Assembly (NCBI GenBank): GCA_964550375.1
Contig: CAZJYX010000005.1
Coordinates: 1 to 64,000, forward strand
From: JAAYXS01 sp964550375
Lineage (GTDB): Bacteria > Planctomycetota > Phycisphaerae > UBA1845 > Fen-1342
Direction: 5' to 3'
Length of the DNA: 64,000 nucleotides
Both the position numbers and the translations under genes were made by a program. The notes under the pieces are model-generated. The model made no database searches and was not told the DNA's origin. It worked only from the letters and a program-made list of their open reading frames with translations. Shown here one piece after another: positions 44,917 through 54,069 of this stretch (the first letter of the stretch is position 1; each line of letters begins with the position of its first letter).

Positions 44917-44971
44917 GCGCTCGGGGCTCCGGAATGTCCGCGCGGCGGGGGGCCGGGACTAAGCCGGCCGG

Positions 44972-46132
44972 CTAGACGCACGCGCAGACGCGCTTGGCGG
45001 CGTCGGTCAGGTCGGCCGCCGGCGTCAGTTGCGGGATGTTGGCCTCCGCCAACATCTTGCGGGCGACGTCCACGTTCGTGCCTTCCAGCCGCACGATCAC
45101 CGGGACCTTGAAGCCGACTTCGCGGGCCGCCTTGATGAGCGCGTCGGCTATTACGTCGCACTTGGCGATGCCGCCGAAGATGTTCACCAACACCGCCTTG
45201 ACCTTCTCATCGGAGAGGATGATGCGGAAGGCCTCGACGGCGTCCTCGGGCGTCACGCTGCCGCCGACATCTAGGAAGTTGGCCGGCTCGCCGCCGTGCA
45301 GCTTGATGATGTCCATTGTGGACATGGCCAGGCCGGCCCCGTTGACCAGGCAGCCGATGTTGCCGTCCAGCGCGATGTAGTTGAGGTTGTGCGCATTGGC
45401 CCGCAGCTCGGCGGGGTTCTCCTCGGACGGATCGAACAGGGCCGCGATATCGGGATGACGGAAGAGCTCGTTGTCGTCGAAGTTGAACTTGGCGTCGATG
45501 GCGAGAATCTCGCCGGCGGGCGTCTCGATCAGCGGGTTGATCTCCGCCAGCGAGCAGCCCTTCTCGATGAACAGGCGCGCCAGCTTCACCATGATCTGTG
45601 CGGCCGCCTTGGCCTGCGTGCCCGACAGCCCGATGTCCGTCGCCAACACGTTGGCCTGAAAGGCCTGCAAGCCCAGGTGCGGGTGGAACCAGGCCTTCTT
45701 GATGGCGTCCGGGTTGCGGGCGGCCACCTCCTCGATCTCGACGCCGCCCTCGGCGCTGGCCATCATCACCGGCGTGCGCCGCGCGCGGTCAACCACGATG
45801 CCCAGGTAGTATTCCTTGGCGATGTCGACGGCCGTCGCCAGCAGGATCTTGCGCACCTGCACGCCCTGCGGGCCGGTCTGCTTGGAGACCATCGGTTCGG
45901 CAAACATGCGGCGGGCGTGTTGCGTGGCCTCCCGGGCGTTGTCAACCAGCTTGACGTACCCGGCCTTGCCGCGCCCGCCGGCGTGGACCTGGGCCTTGAC
46001 CACGACCTGTTGCGCGGCCAGCCGACTGAAGGCCGCCCCGGCCTGGTCGGCCTCGTCAATAACCTGTGAATTAGGAACGGGGATTCCGGCCTGCTGCAGC
46101 AGCGTTCGGGCCTGATACTCGTGTACCTTCAT
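44972..46132 (-). CDS. sucC: Succinyl-CoA synthetase beta subunit
   Basis: 386 residues from MKVHEYQARTLLQQAGIPVP; a long upstream extension of the frame is not coding. An ATP-grasp N-terminal domain has VVVKAQVHAGGRGKAGYVKL. The C-terminal domain has NGAGLAMSTMDIIKLHGGEP and VNIFGGIAKCDVIADALI. It catalyses the substrate-level phosphorylation step of the TCA cycle together with SucD. sucD is normally adjacent, but here hldE follows instead. Confidence 0.95.
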   Translation of the reverse strand: MKVHEYQARTLLQQAGIPVPNSQVIDEADQAGAAFSRLAAQQVVVKAQVHAGGRGKAGYVKLVDNAREATQHARRMFAEPMVSKQTGPQGVQVRKILLATAVDIAKEYYLGIVVDRARRTPVMMASAEGGVEIEEVAARNPDAIKKAWFHPHLGLQAFQANVLATDIGLSGTQAKAAAQIMVKLARLFIEKGCSLAEINPLIETPAGEILAIDAKFNFDDNELFRHPDIAALFDPSEENPAELRANAHNLNYIALDGNIGCLVNGAGLAMSTMDIIKLHGGEPANFLDVGGSVTPEDAVEAFRIILSDEKVKAVLVNIFGGIAKCDVIADALIKAAREVGFKVPVIVRLEGTNVDVARKMLAEANIPQLTPAADLTDAAKRVCACV

Positions 46133-46341
46133 CGCTTGCCAACTCCGCACTACGTCCGGGCCGCGCTTGCCGCGCGCACGGCAAACGGGGAGTTTACCCA
46201 TATGGCCGGGCGCCTGCCAGCGCCGCCTTAACACGTGAATTGCCCAGGTTTGCCAGTGCGGCGGGCAGGCAGTAAGGTGCCGCACGTGTAAGCGCTCGGG
46301 GCCGGCGAACCGGGCGGGCGCGACCCACACGTCGGTGGCTG

Positions 46342-48096
46342 ATGCTTCGCGAGCTGATTGACATTGCGGTGCTGGAGGACTTCGCGCGCGGGCTGGCGCG
46401 GAGTATCGGCCTGCGCGTCAGCGTCTACGGGGCCTACGGCGACCTAGTAGTCGCCGGCGACCCGCTGGCCGAGTTTGGCCAGCGCAGCAGTTGCCTGATG
46501 ACGGAGATTCCGGCCGGACAGAGGCTTACGCCGGTGCCGGCCCATGACCCACCCGACAGCGTGGCGTTTGTCGAGGAGCGCGGGGCGTGGTACATCGCGG
46601 CCCCGGTTTACCTGGAGGACGAGCGGGCCGGCTGGGTGGCGGTGGGCGAGTTCCGCGAGGAGGGCGAGCCGCATCCGGACTGGGTGGCGGCGGGCGTGGC
46701 CGCCGGCCAGACGCCGGGGGAGATTGCGGCGACCTGGCGGCGGTTGCCGGTACTCAGCCGCAGCGGCGGCTCGCACGTCGTCGTAGCCGCACGCTGGGGG
46801 GCGCGGCTTCTGTCGGAATGGTGTCGGCGTGAATCGCGGCTGATGGCCGCCACCGAAGAAACGGCGCTGGTCGGCGACATCGCCGAACTGCTGACCGGTC
46901 GGGAGGAACTGCAGGCCATCCTGGACCGCATCGTGGCCGATACGGCGCGGGTCATGCGCTGTGAGCGCTGCAGCCTGCGGCTCTACGATCCGAACACCAA
47001 CGAGCTGCGCATCAAGGCCGTGCACAACCTGTCGCCGCACTACCTAAGCAAGGGCGCGGTGATGCGCACGGAGAACTCGATCGACGAGGAAGCCCTGAGC
47101 GGCCGGCTGGTCTACGTCGAGGACGTCGCCAGCGACCCGCGCGTGCGTTACGTTGAACAGATGCGTGCCGAGGGCATCGTCAGCCTGTTGACGGCGGGGC
47201 TGCTCTACCGCGGGCGACCGATCGGCGTGATCCGCGTGTACACCGACCATCGCCGGCGCTTTCGCCGCACGCAGCAGAATCTGCTGCGGGCCGTGGCCCA
47301 CCAGGCGGCCATCGCGATCGTGCACGCCCAGCTCATGGAGCAGCGGCTGCACAGTGCCCAGATCGAGCGGCAACTGGCCCTGGCCGGCGAGATTCAGGGC
47401 CGCATGATGCGAATCGCCCCGCCCCGGCAGCCCGGACTGGCGACCGCCTCCATTTATCAACCCAGCTCGCACCTGGGCGGAGACTTCTGTGACATCCTCT
47501 TGCTGCGCGACGGCCGGCTGTTGGCGGTCGTGGCGGACGTCGTTGGCAAGGGCATTCCCGCCTCGATCCTGAGCGCGTCGGTCCGCGGGGCGCTGTCGGC
47601 GGCGTCGGACTTCTGTGACGACCTGGGGACCCTGCTCGCGCAGCTCAACCGACAGATCTGCGCGGAGACGCTGCCGTCCGAGTTCACCACGCTGGGCGTG
47701 CTGGCGATTGACCGGGCGAGCCTGCGGTTGGGCTACGCCAGTGCCGGGCATGAGCCACTGTTGTTGTGGCGCGCCGGCCGCGTGCAGGTCCTCGACCAGG
47801 GCGACCTCGTGCTGGGGCTCCAGCCGGACGAGGTCTACCACGAACACGCGCTCGCGCTGGAAGTGGGCGACACGCTCCTGCTGTACAGCGACGGCGTGGT
47901 TGACGCGATGAACTTCTCCGACGAGCTACTCGGCCGCGCCCGGCTGCTGGATACGCTGACCCAGTACGGCGGCCTCCCCATCGACCAAGTGCTGCGGAAC
48001 GTGCTCTGGGACGTGCGCCGATTCGTCGGCTTGGCCGAGCAGTCGGACGATCTCACGCTGGTGGGCGTGCAGGTCCTCCCCGAAGACAGCGGCTGA
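46342..48096 (+). CDS. GAF-containing PP2C-type (RsbU/SpoIIE) phosphatase
   Basis: 584 residues. An N-terminal PocR-like ligand-binding region (about 3-170, with Cys in RSSCLMTE and a helical exit) is followed by a GAF domain (about 180-335, including MRCERCSLRLYDPNTNELRI) and a PP2C/SpoIIE phosphatase (about 355-580). The metal-binding sites are visible: LGGDFCDILLLRDGRLLAVV, ADVVGKG, LYSDGVVDA and SDDLTLV. Such proteins dephosphorylate anti-anti-sigma factors in partner-switching cascades. No partner genes (STAS or RsbW types) are nearby. Confidence 0.92.
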   Translation: MLRELIDIAVLEDFARGLARSIGLRVSVYGAYGDLVVAGDPLAEFGQRSSCLMTEIPAGQRLTPVPAHDPPDSVAFVEERGAWYIAAPVYLEDERAGWVAVGEFREEGEPHPDWVAAGVAAGQTPGEIAATWRRLPVLSRSGGSHVVVAARWGARLLSEWCRRESRLMAATEETALVGDIAELLTGREELQAILDRIVADTARVMRCERCSLRLYDPNTNELRIKAVHNLSPHYLSKGAVMRTENSIDEEALSGRLVYVEDVASDPRVRYVEQMRAEGIVSLLTAGLLYRGRPIGVIRVYTDHRRRFRRTQQNLLRAVAHQAAIAIVHAQLMEQRLHSAQIERQLALAGEIQGRMMRIAPPRQPGLATASIYQPSSHLGGDFCDILLLRDGRLLAVVADVVGKGIPASILSASVRGALSAASDFCDDLGTLLAQLNRQICAETLPSEFTTLGVLAIDRASLRLGYASAGHEPLLLWRAGRVQVLDQGDLVLGLQPDEVYHEHALALEVGDTLLLYSDGVVDAMNFSDELLGRARLLDTLTQYGGLPIDQVLRNVLWDVRRFVGLAEQSDDLTLVGVQVLPEDSG

Positions 48097-48134
48097 GCAC
48101 CGCCGCGCCTGACAGCGCGGTGCGGCGCCGGCGG

Positions 48135-49097
48135 CTAAGGCGCCTGCCCGGTCGGCGCGGCGTCACGCGCGGCCCGGTGCTCCAGGTACCAGGCGTAGGT
48201 CTGCTCGATGCCGGCCCGTAGCGGCGTGCGGGCCTGCCAGCCGAGTGCGCTCAGCCGCGACACATCCAGCAGCTTGCGCGGCGTCCCGTCCGGCTTGCCG
48301 GCGTCGAAACGCAGCTCGCCCTGATACCCCACCACATCGCGAATCAGCTCCGCCAATTCGCGAATCGAGACATCCTCTCCCACTCCGACGTTGATGAGCC
48401 CCCCCGCGTCGTAGTTGCACATCAGGAACACGGCGGCGTCCGCCAGGTCATTCACGTACAGGAACTCCCGCCGCGGGCGGCCGCTGCCCCAGATCTCCAC
48501 CTGCGCGGCGCCGCCGATCTTGGCCGCGTGCATCTTTCGCAGCAGGGCCGGCAGCACGTGGGCGTTCTGCAGGTCGAAGTTGTCGCCGGGGCCGTACAGG
48601 TTGGTCGGCATGAGCGCAATGGCGTTGAAGCCGTGTTGCCGGCGGTAGGCGGCGCACATCTCCAGGCCGGCGATCTTGGCAATGGCATAGGCCGAATTGG
48701 TCGGCTCCAGCGGCCCGGTGAGCAGGCAGTCCTCGGGCATCGGCTGCGGCGCCAGCTTCGGATAGATGCAGGACGAGCCGAGGAACAGCAGCTTGCGGGC
48801 GCCGTGCCGCCAGGCCGCGTCGATCACGTGCGTCTGGATCAGCAGGTTTTCGCGGATGAAATCGGCGGGGTAGGTATCGTTGGCGAGGATGCCGCCGACC
48901 CGGGCCGCGGCCAGGAACACGTACGCGGGGCGCTGGCGCGCGAAGAACTCATCTACCTGCTCGTGGCGCGTGAGGTTCAGATCCGCACGCGGCCGCGTCA
49001 GCAGATTGGTGCAGCCCTCAGCGTGCAGGCGGCGCAGAATGGCCGCGCCGACCAGGCCGGCATGTCCCGCGACGTAGATGCGGTCGTGCTTATCCAC
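48135..49097 (-). CDS. fcl: GDP-L-fucose synthase
   Basis: 320 residues from a GTG. Extended SDR fold: AGHAGLVGAAI as the NADP-binding turn, FLGSSCIYPKLAPQPMPED, and the YxxxK pair in AYAIAKIAGLEMC. It carries out the 3,5-epimerisation and reduction that turn GDP-4-keto-6-deoxymannose into GDP-L-fucose. It overlaps the gmd stop by eight bases. Confidence 0.96.
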   Translation of the reverse strand: MDKHDRIYVAGHAGLVGAAILRRLHAEGCTNLLTRPRADLNLTRHEQVDEFFARQRPAYVFLAAARVGGILANDTYPADFIRENLLIQTHVIDAAWRHGARKLLFLGSSCIYPKLAPQPMPEDCLLTGPLEPTNSAYAIAKIAGLEMCAAYRRQHGFNAIALMPTNLYGPGDNFDLQNAHVLPALLRKMHAAKIGGAAQVEIWGSGRPRREFLYVNDLADAAVFLMCNYDAGGLINVGVGEDVSIRELAELIRDVVGYQGELRFDAGKPDGTPRKLLDVSRLSALGWQARTPLRAGIEQTYAWYLEHRAARDAAPTGQAP

Positions 49098-50136
49098 CAG
49101 CGGCTCCGCGGACGGTGAAGGCGTGGCCGGCGCCGCGCAGCGTCTGCTCCTGGCGGGCCAGCTCCAGATCGTGCTCCACCATCATGCGCACCAGCTCGCG
49201 GAAGCTGACGCGCGGCTGCCACCCGAGTTGCTGCCGGGCCTTGGTCGCATTGCCGCACAGGTGGTCAACTTCGGTGGGACGCAGATAGCGCTCATCGATG
49301 AGCACGTGTTTGTGCCAATCGAGTCCGGCACAGGCAAATGCCTCCTCGACGAACTCGCCCACGCTGTGGGCCGTGCCGGTGGCGATGACGTAATCGTCGG
49401 GCTGATCCTGCTGCAACATCAGCCACATGGCCTCGACGTAGTCGCCGGCGTAGCCCCAGTCGCGCCGCGCCTCCAGATTCCCCAGGAAGACGTGCTCTTG
49501 CAGGCCCAGCTTGATGCGACCGACCGCGCGGGTGATCTTGCGGGTCACGAAGGTTTCGCCGCGCCGCGGCGACTCGTGGTTGAAGAGGATGCCGTTGGCG
49601 ATGTACAGGTTGTAGGCCTCGCGGTAGTTCACGCAGTACCAGAAGGCGGCCGCCTTGGAGACGGCGTACGGGCTGCGCGGATAGAAGGGCGTGGCCTCGT
49701 TCTGCGGCGGCGGCGCGGCCCCGAACATCTCGGACGATCCGGCCTGGTACATCCGCACGGGCCGGGCGCGCGAGGCGGCGTAGTCGCGCAGGCTTTCCAG
49801 CAGCCGCAGTGTGCCGGTGGCGACCACATCCGCCGTGTATTCCGGCTGGGCGAAGGAGACCTTCACGTGGGACTGCGCGCCGAGGTTATAGATCTCGTCC
49901 GGCTGCACGCGTTCGAGCACGCGCCGCAGGCCGGTTGCGTCCGACAGGTCACCGTAGTGGAGGAAGAAGCGTGCTTCCGGATGGTGCGGGTCGCGATAGA
50001 TGGCGTCAACCCGCTCGGTGTTGAACGTGCTGCAACGGCGGATAATGCCGTGGACTTCGTAGCCCTTCTCGAGCAGCAGTTCGGCCAGATAAGATCCGTC
50101 CTGCCCGGTTACGCCGCTGATAACCGCCCGCTTCAT
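49090..50136 (-). CDS. gmd: GDP-mannose 4,6-dehydratase
   Basis: 348 residues. TGQDGSYLAELLLEKGYEVH and GIIRRCSTFNTERVD are the family start, and the catalytic Thr/Glu lie near AGSSEMFG with the YxxxK in SPYAVSKAA. It makes GDP-4-keto-6-deoxymannose, the substrate of the next gene product. GGGAG precedes the ATG. The pair supplies GDP-L-fucose for surface glycans. Confidence 0.97.
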   Translation of the reverse strand: MKRAVISGVTGQDGSYLAELLLEKGYEVHGIIRRCSTFNTERVDAIYRDPHHPEARFFLHYGDLSDATGLRRVLERVQPDEIYNLGAQSHVKVSFAQPEYTADVVATGTLRLLESLRDYAASRARPVRMYQAGSSEMFGAAPPPQNEATPFYPRSPYAVSKAAAFWYCVNYREAYNLYIANGILFNHESPRRGETFVTRKITRAVGRIKLGLQEHVFLGNLEARRDWGYAGDYVEAMWLMLQQDQPDDYVIATGTAHSVGEFVEEAFACAGLDWHKHVLIDERYLRPTEVDHLCGNATKARQQLGWQPRVSFRELVRMMVEHDLELARQEQTLRGAGHAFTVRGAAGG

Positions 50137-50427
50137 GTCTTGACTCCCGCATACCGGGCGAGAACTCGTGGCGCAGTTCGCGCTGGGCCGCCGACCGCGC
50201 GTCCGGCCGCATCATACTTTCGGCTGCAGCGGCCTGCCATACGAGCGCCGGAGCCGCAGCGCTCGAGCCGGTGCCGCGCGGCCGCTTCCTTGATGCAATA
50301 AGGCCGATCAGCCAAGTCACAACGGATCTGCAAAGCGCGCCTGGCGGCGTGCAGGGGAGCTGCTGTTAGCTGTGTGCCGGCGGCGCGTCGCCGCGCGGCT
50401 CAACAGGGTAGGTTTGCAGGCGTGCGT
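50137..50427. other. Intergenic region, no gene seen
   Basis: 290 bases between gmd and the PilZ gene, both on the minus strand. No supported gene and no clear terminator; it should contain the gmd-fcl promoter on the minus strand. Confidence 0.4.
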
Positions 50428-50826
50428 TCAGACGAGCGCTTTCGTGGCCAACACTGACAATGAAGTTGACGCCACTGCATCGAGCGCGACACCGACGTCC
50501 ACGTGTGCGGCCTGGCCCTCCAGGCACACCTGGGCGCGCACCACCGTGGCCCAACGGCATCCGGTGAGGCCAAAGCCCTCGATCGGGCGCGCACCGGGCA
50601 GGTGCGAGCGCAGCTCGTAACGCTGGCCCTCCGCCACGCCGTAACCCAGCGGCACGCGCAGACGCATGCCGACCGGGGAGGCTTCGAGGCAATGACACTG
50701 GAGCACGGTGTCCCCGTCGTGGTCGACCATCCATAGCATGCCGGCGACGGGCTGTCGGGGCTCGGCCCGACGGTCTTCCGGAGCGCGTCCATCCATGACG
50801 CTTGGCAGCGCCTCAAGCTCGCTCAT
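50428..50826 (-). CDS. PilZ-domain protein
   Basis: 132 residues after GGAAAGGAG. A single PilZ-like beta-barrel: RRAEPRQPV supplies the RxxxR c-di-GMP motif at the start, and CLEASPVGMRLRVPL the (D/N)xSxxG-type turn, here E-x-S-x-x-G. It probably binds c-di-GMP, though the Asp/Asn to Glu change may weaken binding. The 20-residue N-terminal extension is acidic. c-di-GMP could also be relevant to the MshEN-like segment of CheA. Confidence 0.78.
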   Translation of the reverse strand: MSELEALPSVMDGRAPEDRRAEPRQPVAGMLWMVDHDGDTVLQCHCLEASPVGMRLRVPLGYGVAEGQRYELRSHLPGARPIEGFGLTGCRWATVVRAQVCLEGQAAHVDVGVALDAVASTSLSVLATKALV

Positions 50827-50873
50827 GCCAGAGACTCCTTTCCGACATTGAGGCTGATACAGATACTATCGGC

Positions 50874-51380
50874 TCAATCGGGCGCTGCGCTGGACTCAGG
50901 CTCGTTAAGTCCGAATTCGCGCAGCCACATGTCGGTTGCGGCCGGATCCAGGCCGGCGCGTTTCTCCCGCGGCTCCCTAAGCCGCGGCTCAGGGCGTGCC
51001 AAGTCCTGCTGCAACAACGCCCAGAACTCATCGGAGCGCATCGACTGGGCGCGCCTGCGCCGCGCCGCCCGGGCAATCTCCCGGTCAGACGAAACGACGA
51101 GCAATCGCCGGGCGGCCGAGTCCTGCTCCAATATCGCTATTAGCTCGGCGTCCGCAGTGGACGGGCCGCTGTAACTGACAAGGATTTCCGGATGGGCGAT
51201 CTGTTTCGCCAAGTCTCGACCGGGCGACGGGCCGTCGAATACAATATGCACCCGTTCCGCCCGGCGCGCGGCCCACCGGCCGACCGCGTCACACAACATG
51301 GAGCGACCCATCAGGGGACCGTTCGTCTCTGTATTTCGGGCCGCATGGAGGAGGTTATTACCGTCTATGATTACCGGCAC
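50874..51380 (-). CDS. NYN-domain (YacP-like) predicted ribonuclease
   Basis: 168 residues from a GTG with GGAGG seven bases upstream. PIN/NYN fold: IIDGNNLLHAAR supplies the first acidic residue, HIVFDGPSPG the second, ADAELIAILEQ the third and VVSSDREIARAARRR the fourth. This matches the YacP/Rae1 family of ribosome-associated or RNA-decay endonucleases. The C-terminal 40 residues are a charged extension. Confidence 0.88.
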   Translation of the reverse strand: MPVIIDGNNLLHAARNTETNGPLMGRSMLCDAVGRWAARRAERVHIVFDGPSPGRDLAKQIAHPEILVSYSGPSTADAELIAILEQDSAARRLLVVSSDREIARAARRRRAQSMRSDEFWALLQQDLARPEPRLREPREKRAGLDPAATDMWLREFGLNEPESSAAPD

Positions 51381-51602
51381 CTACAGCCTCCACTGACTCT
51401 AGGTTAAGTCATAGAACGACCGGCGCCAAAGAAAAAACCTCCCACATTCCGGTTTTCTTGCCCAACTTCCGACGTAACAGGGTCCTCACGAGCACATATA
51501 TCGGCATTTCCCCCCTGCGGGGATGACCTCGAAGCTCGCGGCGAGGTCCGCTAGTGCATTGCCCGCCCCGTCGGCCCTCGCAGGTCGTTTCAGCGGCTGC
51601 GA

Positions 51603-51619
51603 GCAGCGCTGAGCGCTGC
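51603..51619 (-). terminator. Hairpin after the DUF389 gene
   Basis: A perfect 7-bp stem GCAGCGC-TGA-GCGCTGC, 27 bases beyond the stop of the minus-strand DUF389 gene. No T-run follows. Confidence 0.4.
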
Positions 51620-51645
51620 CGGCAGCGTTACGCCGGTCCGCACGG

Positions 51646-52632
51646 TTACGGCTCCAGCATTGAGCGGCGAATGTAGACCATGCCTATGAGGATCAGCAGC
51701 GCGACGATCCAGCCCGCAACATAGATGGCGACGGTGCGTTTGGCCGTCTCCTTCTCCAGCCAAGTGCGCGGCCGCACGCCCTTGACGAAGAACACGATCT
51801 TGCTCGCCAGGTTCACGCATACGATGTTGATGGCCAGCAGCAACCCCGCACCGACGGCGAGGTCCAGATGTGCCCCTCCCAGCATCAGCCCCAGGGTTGC
51901 GGCGGGCGGCAACAGCGCCACCGCGACCATGACCCCCACGAGCACGCTGGACAGGCCGGTCGTCAGAGACAACGCCGCCGCCGCGCCGGATGCCAGCGCC
52001 AGTGCGACTGAATCCAGGCCGGCCTGGGTACGCAAAGACAGCTCCGCGCTGGTCACATCGCAGGGCCAGCAGAATCCAATAACCGCCGAGAGTCCAATGG
52101 CCAACAGCAGCCCTGCCACCAATGTCCGCGACGCCTTTCTAATCAAGGCCGCGTCACCCAACGCCGTCCCCAGACTCAGCGCCAGGTTGGGGCCCAGTAA
52201 TGGCGCAATGACCATTGCGCCGATTACAACGGCGACGTTGTCGGCGATGAGCCCTATGGCCGCAACCAATGTCGACAGTATCACCAGGACGACGTAGTTG
52301 TGATCCAGTTGCGCACTCCGCGAGACTCCGCCATAGAGCGCTTCCCGCACAGCGATGGCCGCGCACTCCTCCTTGTGCTTCTCCTCATCAGGCTTGGGCA
52401 GCGAGGACTCGATCGGCAGTACTACAACACTTGCGGTGGGTTGGGCGCCCAGGACGTTTTGCAGCGTGTCCAGCAACGCTTGCAGCCTGTTATCGCTGAC
52501 CAGCAGGCGCGTCCACAGCTTGCCGTCCTCGCCGACCACGCCCAGGCGCACATCCTGGGCCTTCACCTTCTCTGCTATGGCCAGGATGGTATTCGAGCTG
52601 CCGGCGCCGGCGATTACTTCGACATACTTCAT
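51646..52632 (-). CDS. DUF389 (TIGR00341-type) integral membrane protein
   Basis: 328 residues from MKYVEVIAG. The N-terminal soluble domain (about 1-105) has a ferredoxin-like pattern. The membrane domain has six or more helices and the family signature ADNVAVVIGAMVIAPLLGPN. A second hallmark is LTTGLSSVLVGVMVAVALLP. Function of the family is unknown; transport has been suggested. An unusual pair of overlapping hairpins lies in its leader. Confidence 0.88.
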   Translation of the reverse strand: MKYVEVIAGAGSSNTILAIAEKVKAQDVRLGVVGEDGKLWTRLLVSDNRLQALLDTLQNVLGAQPTASVVVLPIESSLPKPDEEKHKEECAAIAVREALYGGVSRSAQLDHNYVVLVILSTLVAAIGLIADNVAVVIGAMVIAPLLGPNLALSLGTALGDAALIRKASRTLVAGLLLAIGLSAVIGFCWPCDVTSAELSLRTQAGLDSVALALASGAAAALSLTTGLSSVLVGVMVAVALLPPAATLGLMLGGAHLDLAVGAGLLLAINIVCVNLASKIVFFVKGVRPRTWLEKETAKRTVAIYVAGWIVALLILIGMVYIRRSMLEP

Positions 52633-52685
52633 TCTTCTGGTGTCCTCATGTTGCTGGCGGGAGCTACCGGACAATGAACGAAACG

Positions 52686-52738
52686 CTTTTCCGGAAGTGC
52701 CGCACGCGACCGCGCCGGAAAAAGGAGTGAGTCTCCTT
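52686..52738 (-). promoter_or_regulatory. Two mutually exclusive hairpins in the DUF389 leader
   Basis: On the minus strand, AAAGGAG-ACTCA-CTCCTTT (52738-52720) runs into a T-run like an intrinsic terminator. The same T bases also start TTTTCCGG (52721-52714), which pairs with CCGGAAAA (52693-52686). The stems share bases and cannot be complete together. This may be an attenuator of the DUF389 gene or simply the terminator of the upstream operon. Confidence 0.45.
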
Positions 52739-52899
52739 TGCGCACGGCGGACGCCGTTGTCGCAGCTTTCCGGCCGTTGCTGAGGTCCGACGCCGCTCGG
52801 CCGGCAGCGCGGTCGGACGGCCACGATGGTAGTCCCGCGCCCAGGGATAGTTCAACGTCGAATGCGACCGGCGGCAGCCGGAATGCTCCCTGACGCGGG

Positions 52900-54069
52900 C
52901 TAGCGCCCCACCGGTCGGTCCGGTTGCCCGTCTGCCAGCGGCAACAAGGCCATGATCCTCTCACGCCGGCCCAGCAGCATGTGCACAAGCCGGTCCGCAT
53001 TCCGCGGGTCGCTCAGTTCGGCCGCTGCGACGATGGCCTCGATGTGTGACTGCTCGAGCCGGGCGATCCGCTCGACGATCCAACGCAGATCCGCGCCGGT
53101 CAAGTGTTCGAACGCGTTGTTCGGCACCTGGGCACGCCAGGCGAGCGGATCGAAGTGGTCCACCCCGAACCGCCCGACGGCCGGCGAGACGATCGGCTCG
53201 TGCGGCCGCGGCTCTGGATGAGCCAATCCGCACGTGGCGAGGCGCGTCAGAAACCAGCCCACATCCCACTCGTGCCGCCAGCCGCGCCAGGGCTCCTTCG
53301 GGCGGCCCTGCCAGGCGCCCAGGCACGAGTTGAAGTCGATCAGGTAGCCGATCATCCGCCCGTCGCGCAGCACGACCAGCGTGTTCGTCCCGACCCGGTC
53401 GGTGTCATTGAGCCAGGCACTGGCCAGGCGCAGCCCGCGCAGCTCGCGCCGCTGGCGGAACCAGTCGAAATGAAAATGCCCCTGCACGCCGTCCAGATAG
53501 AGCGTTGCCGTGGCGCGCCGGCCGTCGAAGCGTGCATCGTCCGTGCCGGCGATGCGCACCAGGTAGACCGGCGGAACGTGGTAACCCAACGCCCACAAGA
53601 TGCGCGAACCGATCACCTCCGCTGAAGTGCCGAGTTCGGGGTAATCCGCATGATCGAGCTTGAACATGTACTTGCGGCCTTGGGCGTCGGTGCCGATGAC
53701 CCCCGCAGTCGAACCGCTTGTCTTGAGCCGGGTGATCGTAAAGGGCGGCTCGGGCGGCGGGTCCGTGCAGGCCCCCAGCGCCACCCGCGCCGGCGTCAGC
53801 TCGTCCGCCCGGCGGTTCGTGTGGAACGACGAGTCCGCCACGCCCGCGCCGTCGGCGTTCCACGCTGGACAGCCGAACGCCGCCCGCCACAACGGGTCCA
53901 GCGTGAGCAGGTCGCGGGCCGGCACCAGTACCGCGGCCTTGAACATCACCAGCCAGGTCGCGTCCTGGCTGGCGCGAATGTGCTCCGTCAGCACCGGCGT
54001 TTCGTTGCGATAGCGCGCCGCGCCGCAGCCGACCGCTGCAATCAGCAACAGCAGTGCCGCGCTTCTCAC
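52900..54069 (-). CDS. Predicted lipoprotein with atypical-kinase-like domain
   Basis: 389 residues from a GTG overlapping the amidohydrolase stop (GTGA). A hydrophobic start leads to a lipobox A-A-V-G-C. The domain (about 110-330) has strand GRKYMFKLDHADYPELGTSA with a possible ATP-site Lys, helix EVIGSRILWALGYHVPP with the pairing Glu, a catalytic-loop candidate WLNDTDRVGTNTL and a metal-site candidate YLIDFNS. This order resembles HipA or FAM20-type atypical kinases, placed here outside the cytoplasm. The final 80 residues are helical. Kinase activity is inference. Last gene of a five-gene operon. Confidence 0.7.
   Translation of the reverse strand: MRSAALLLLIAAVGCGAARYRNETPVLTEHIRASQDATWLVMFKAAVLVPARDLLTLDPLWRAAFGCPAWNADGAGVADSSFHTNRRADELTPARVALGACTDPPPEPPFTITRLKTSGSTAGVIGTDAQGRKYMFKLDHADYPELGTSAEVIGSRILWALGYHVPPVYLVRIAGTDDARFDGRRATATLYLDGVQGHFHFDWFRQRRELRGLRLASAWLNDTDRVGTNTLVVLRDGRMIGYLIDFNSCLGAWQGRPKEPWRGWRHEWDVGWFLTRLATCGLAHPEPRPHEPIVSPAVGRFGVDHFDPLAWRAQVPNNAFEHLTGADLRWIVERIARLEQSHIEAIVAAAELSDPRNADRLVHMLLGRRERIMALLPLADGQPDRPVGR

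Noticed and set aside
51420..51460. Minus-strand T-run (GGTTTTTTC) as an intrinsic terminator
   Set aside because: The only stem in front of it is AT-rich and weak (AAAACC/GGTTTT), and it lies upstream of the NYN gene start rather than at a gene end.
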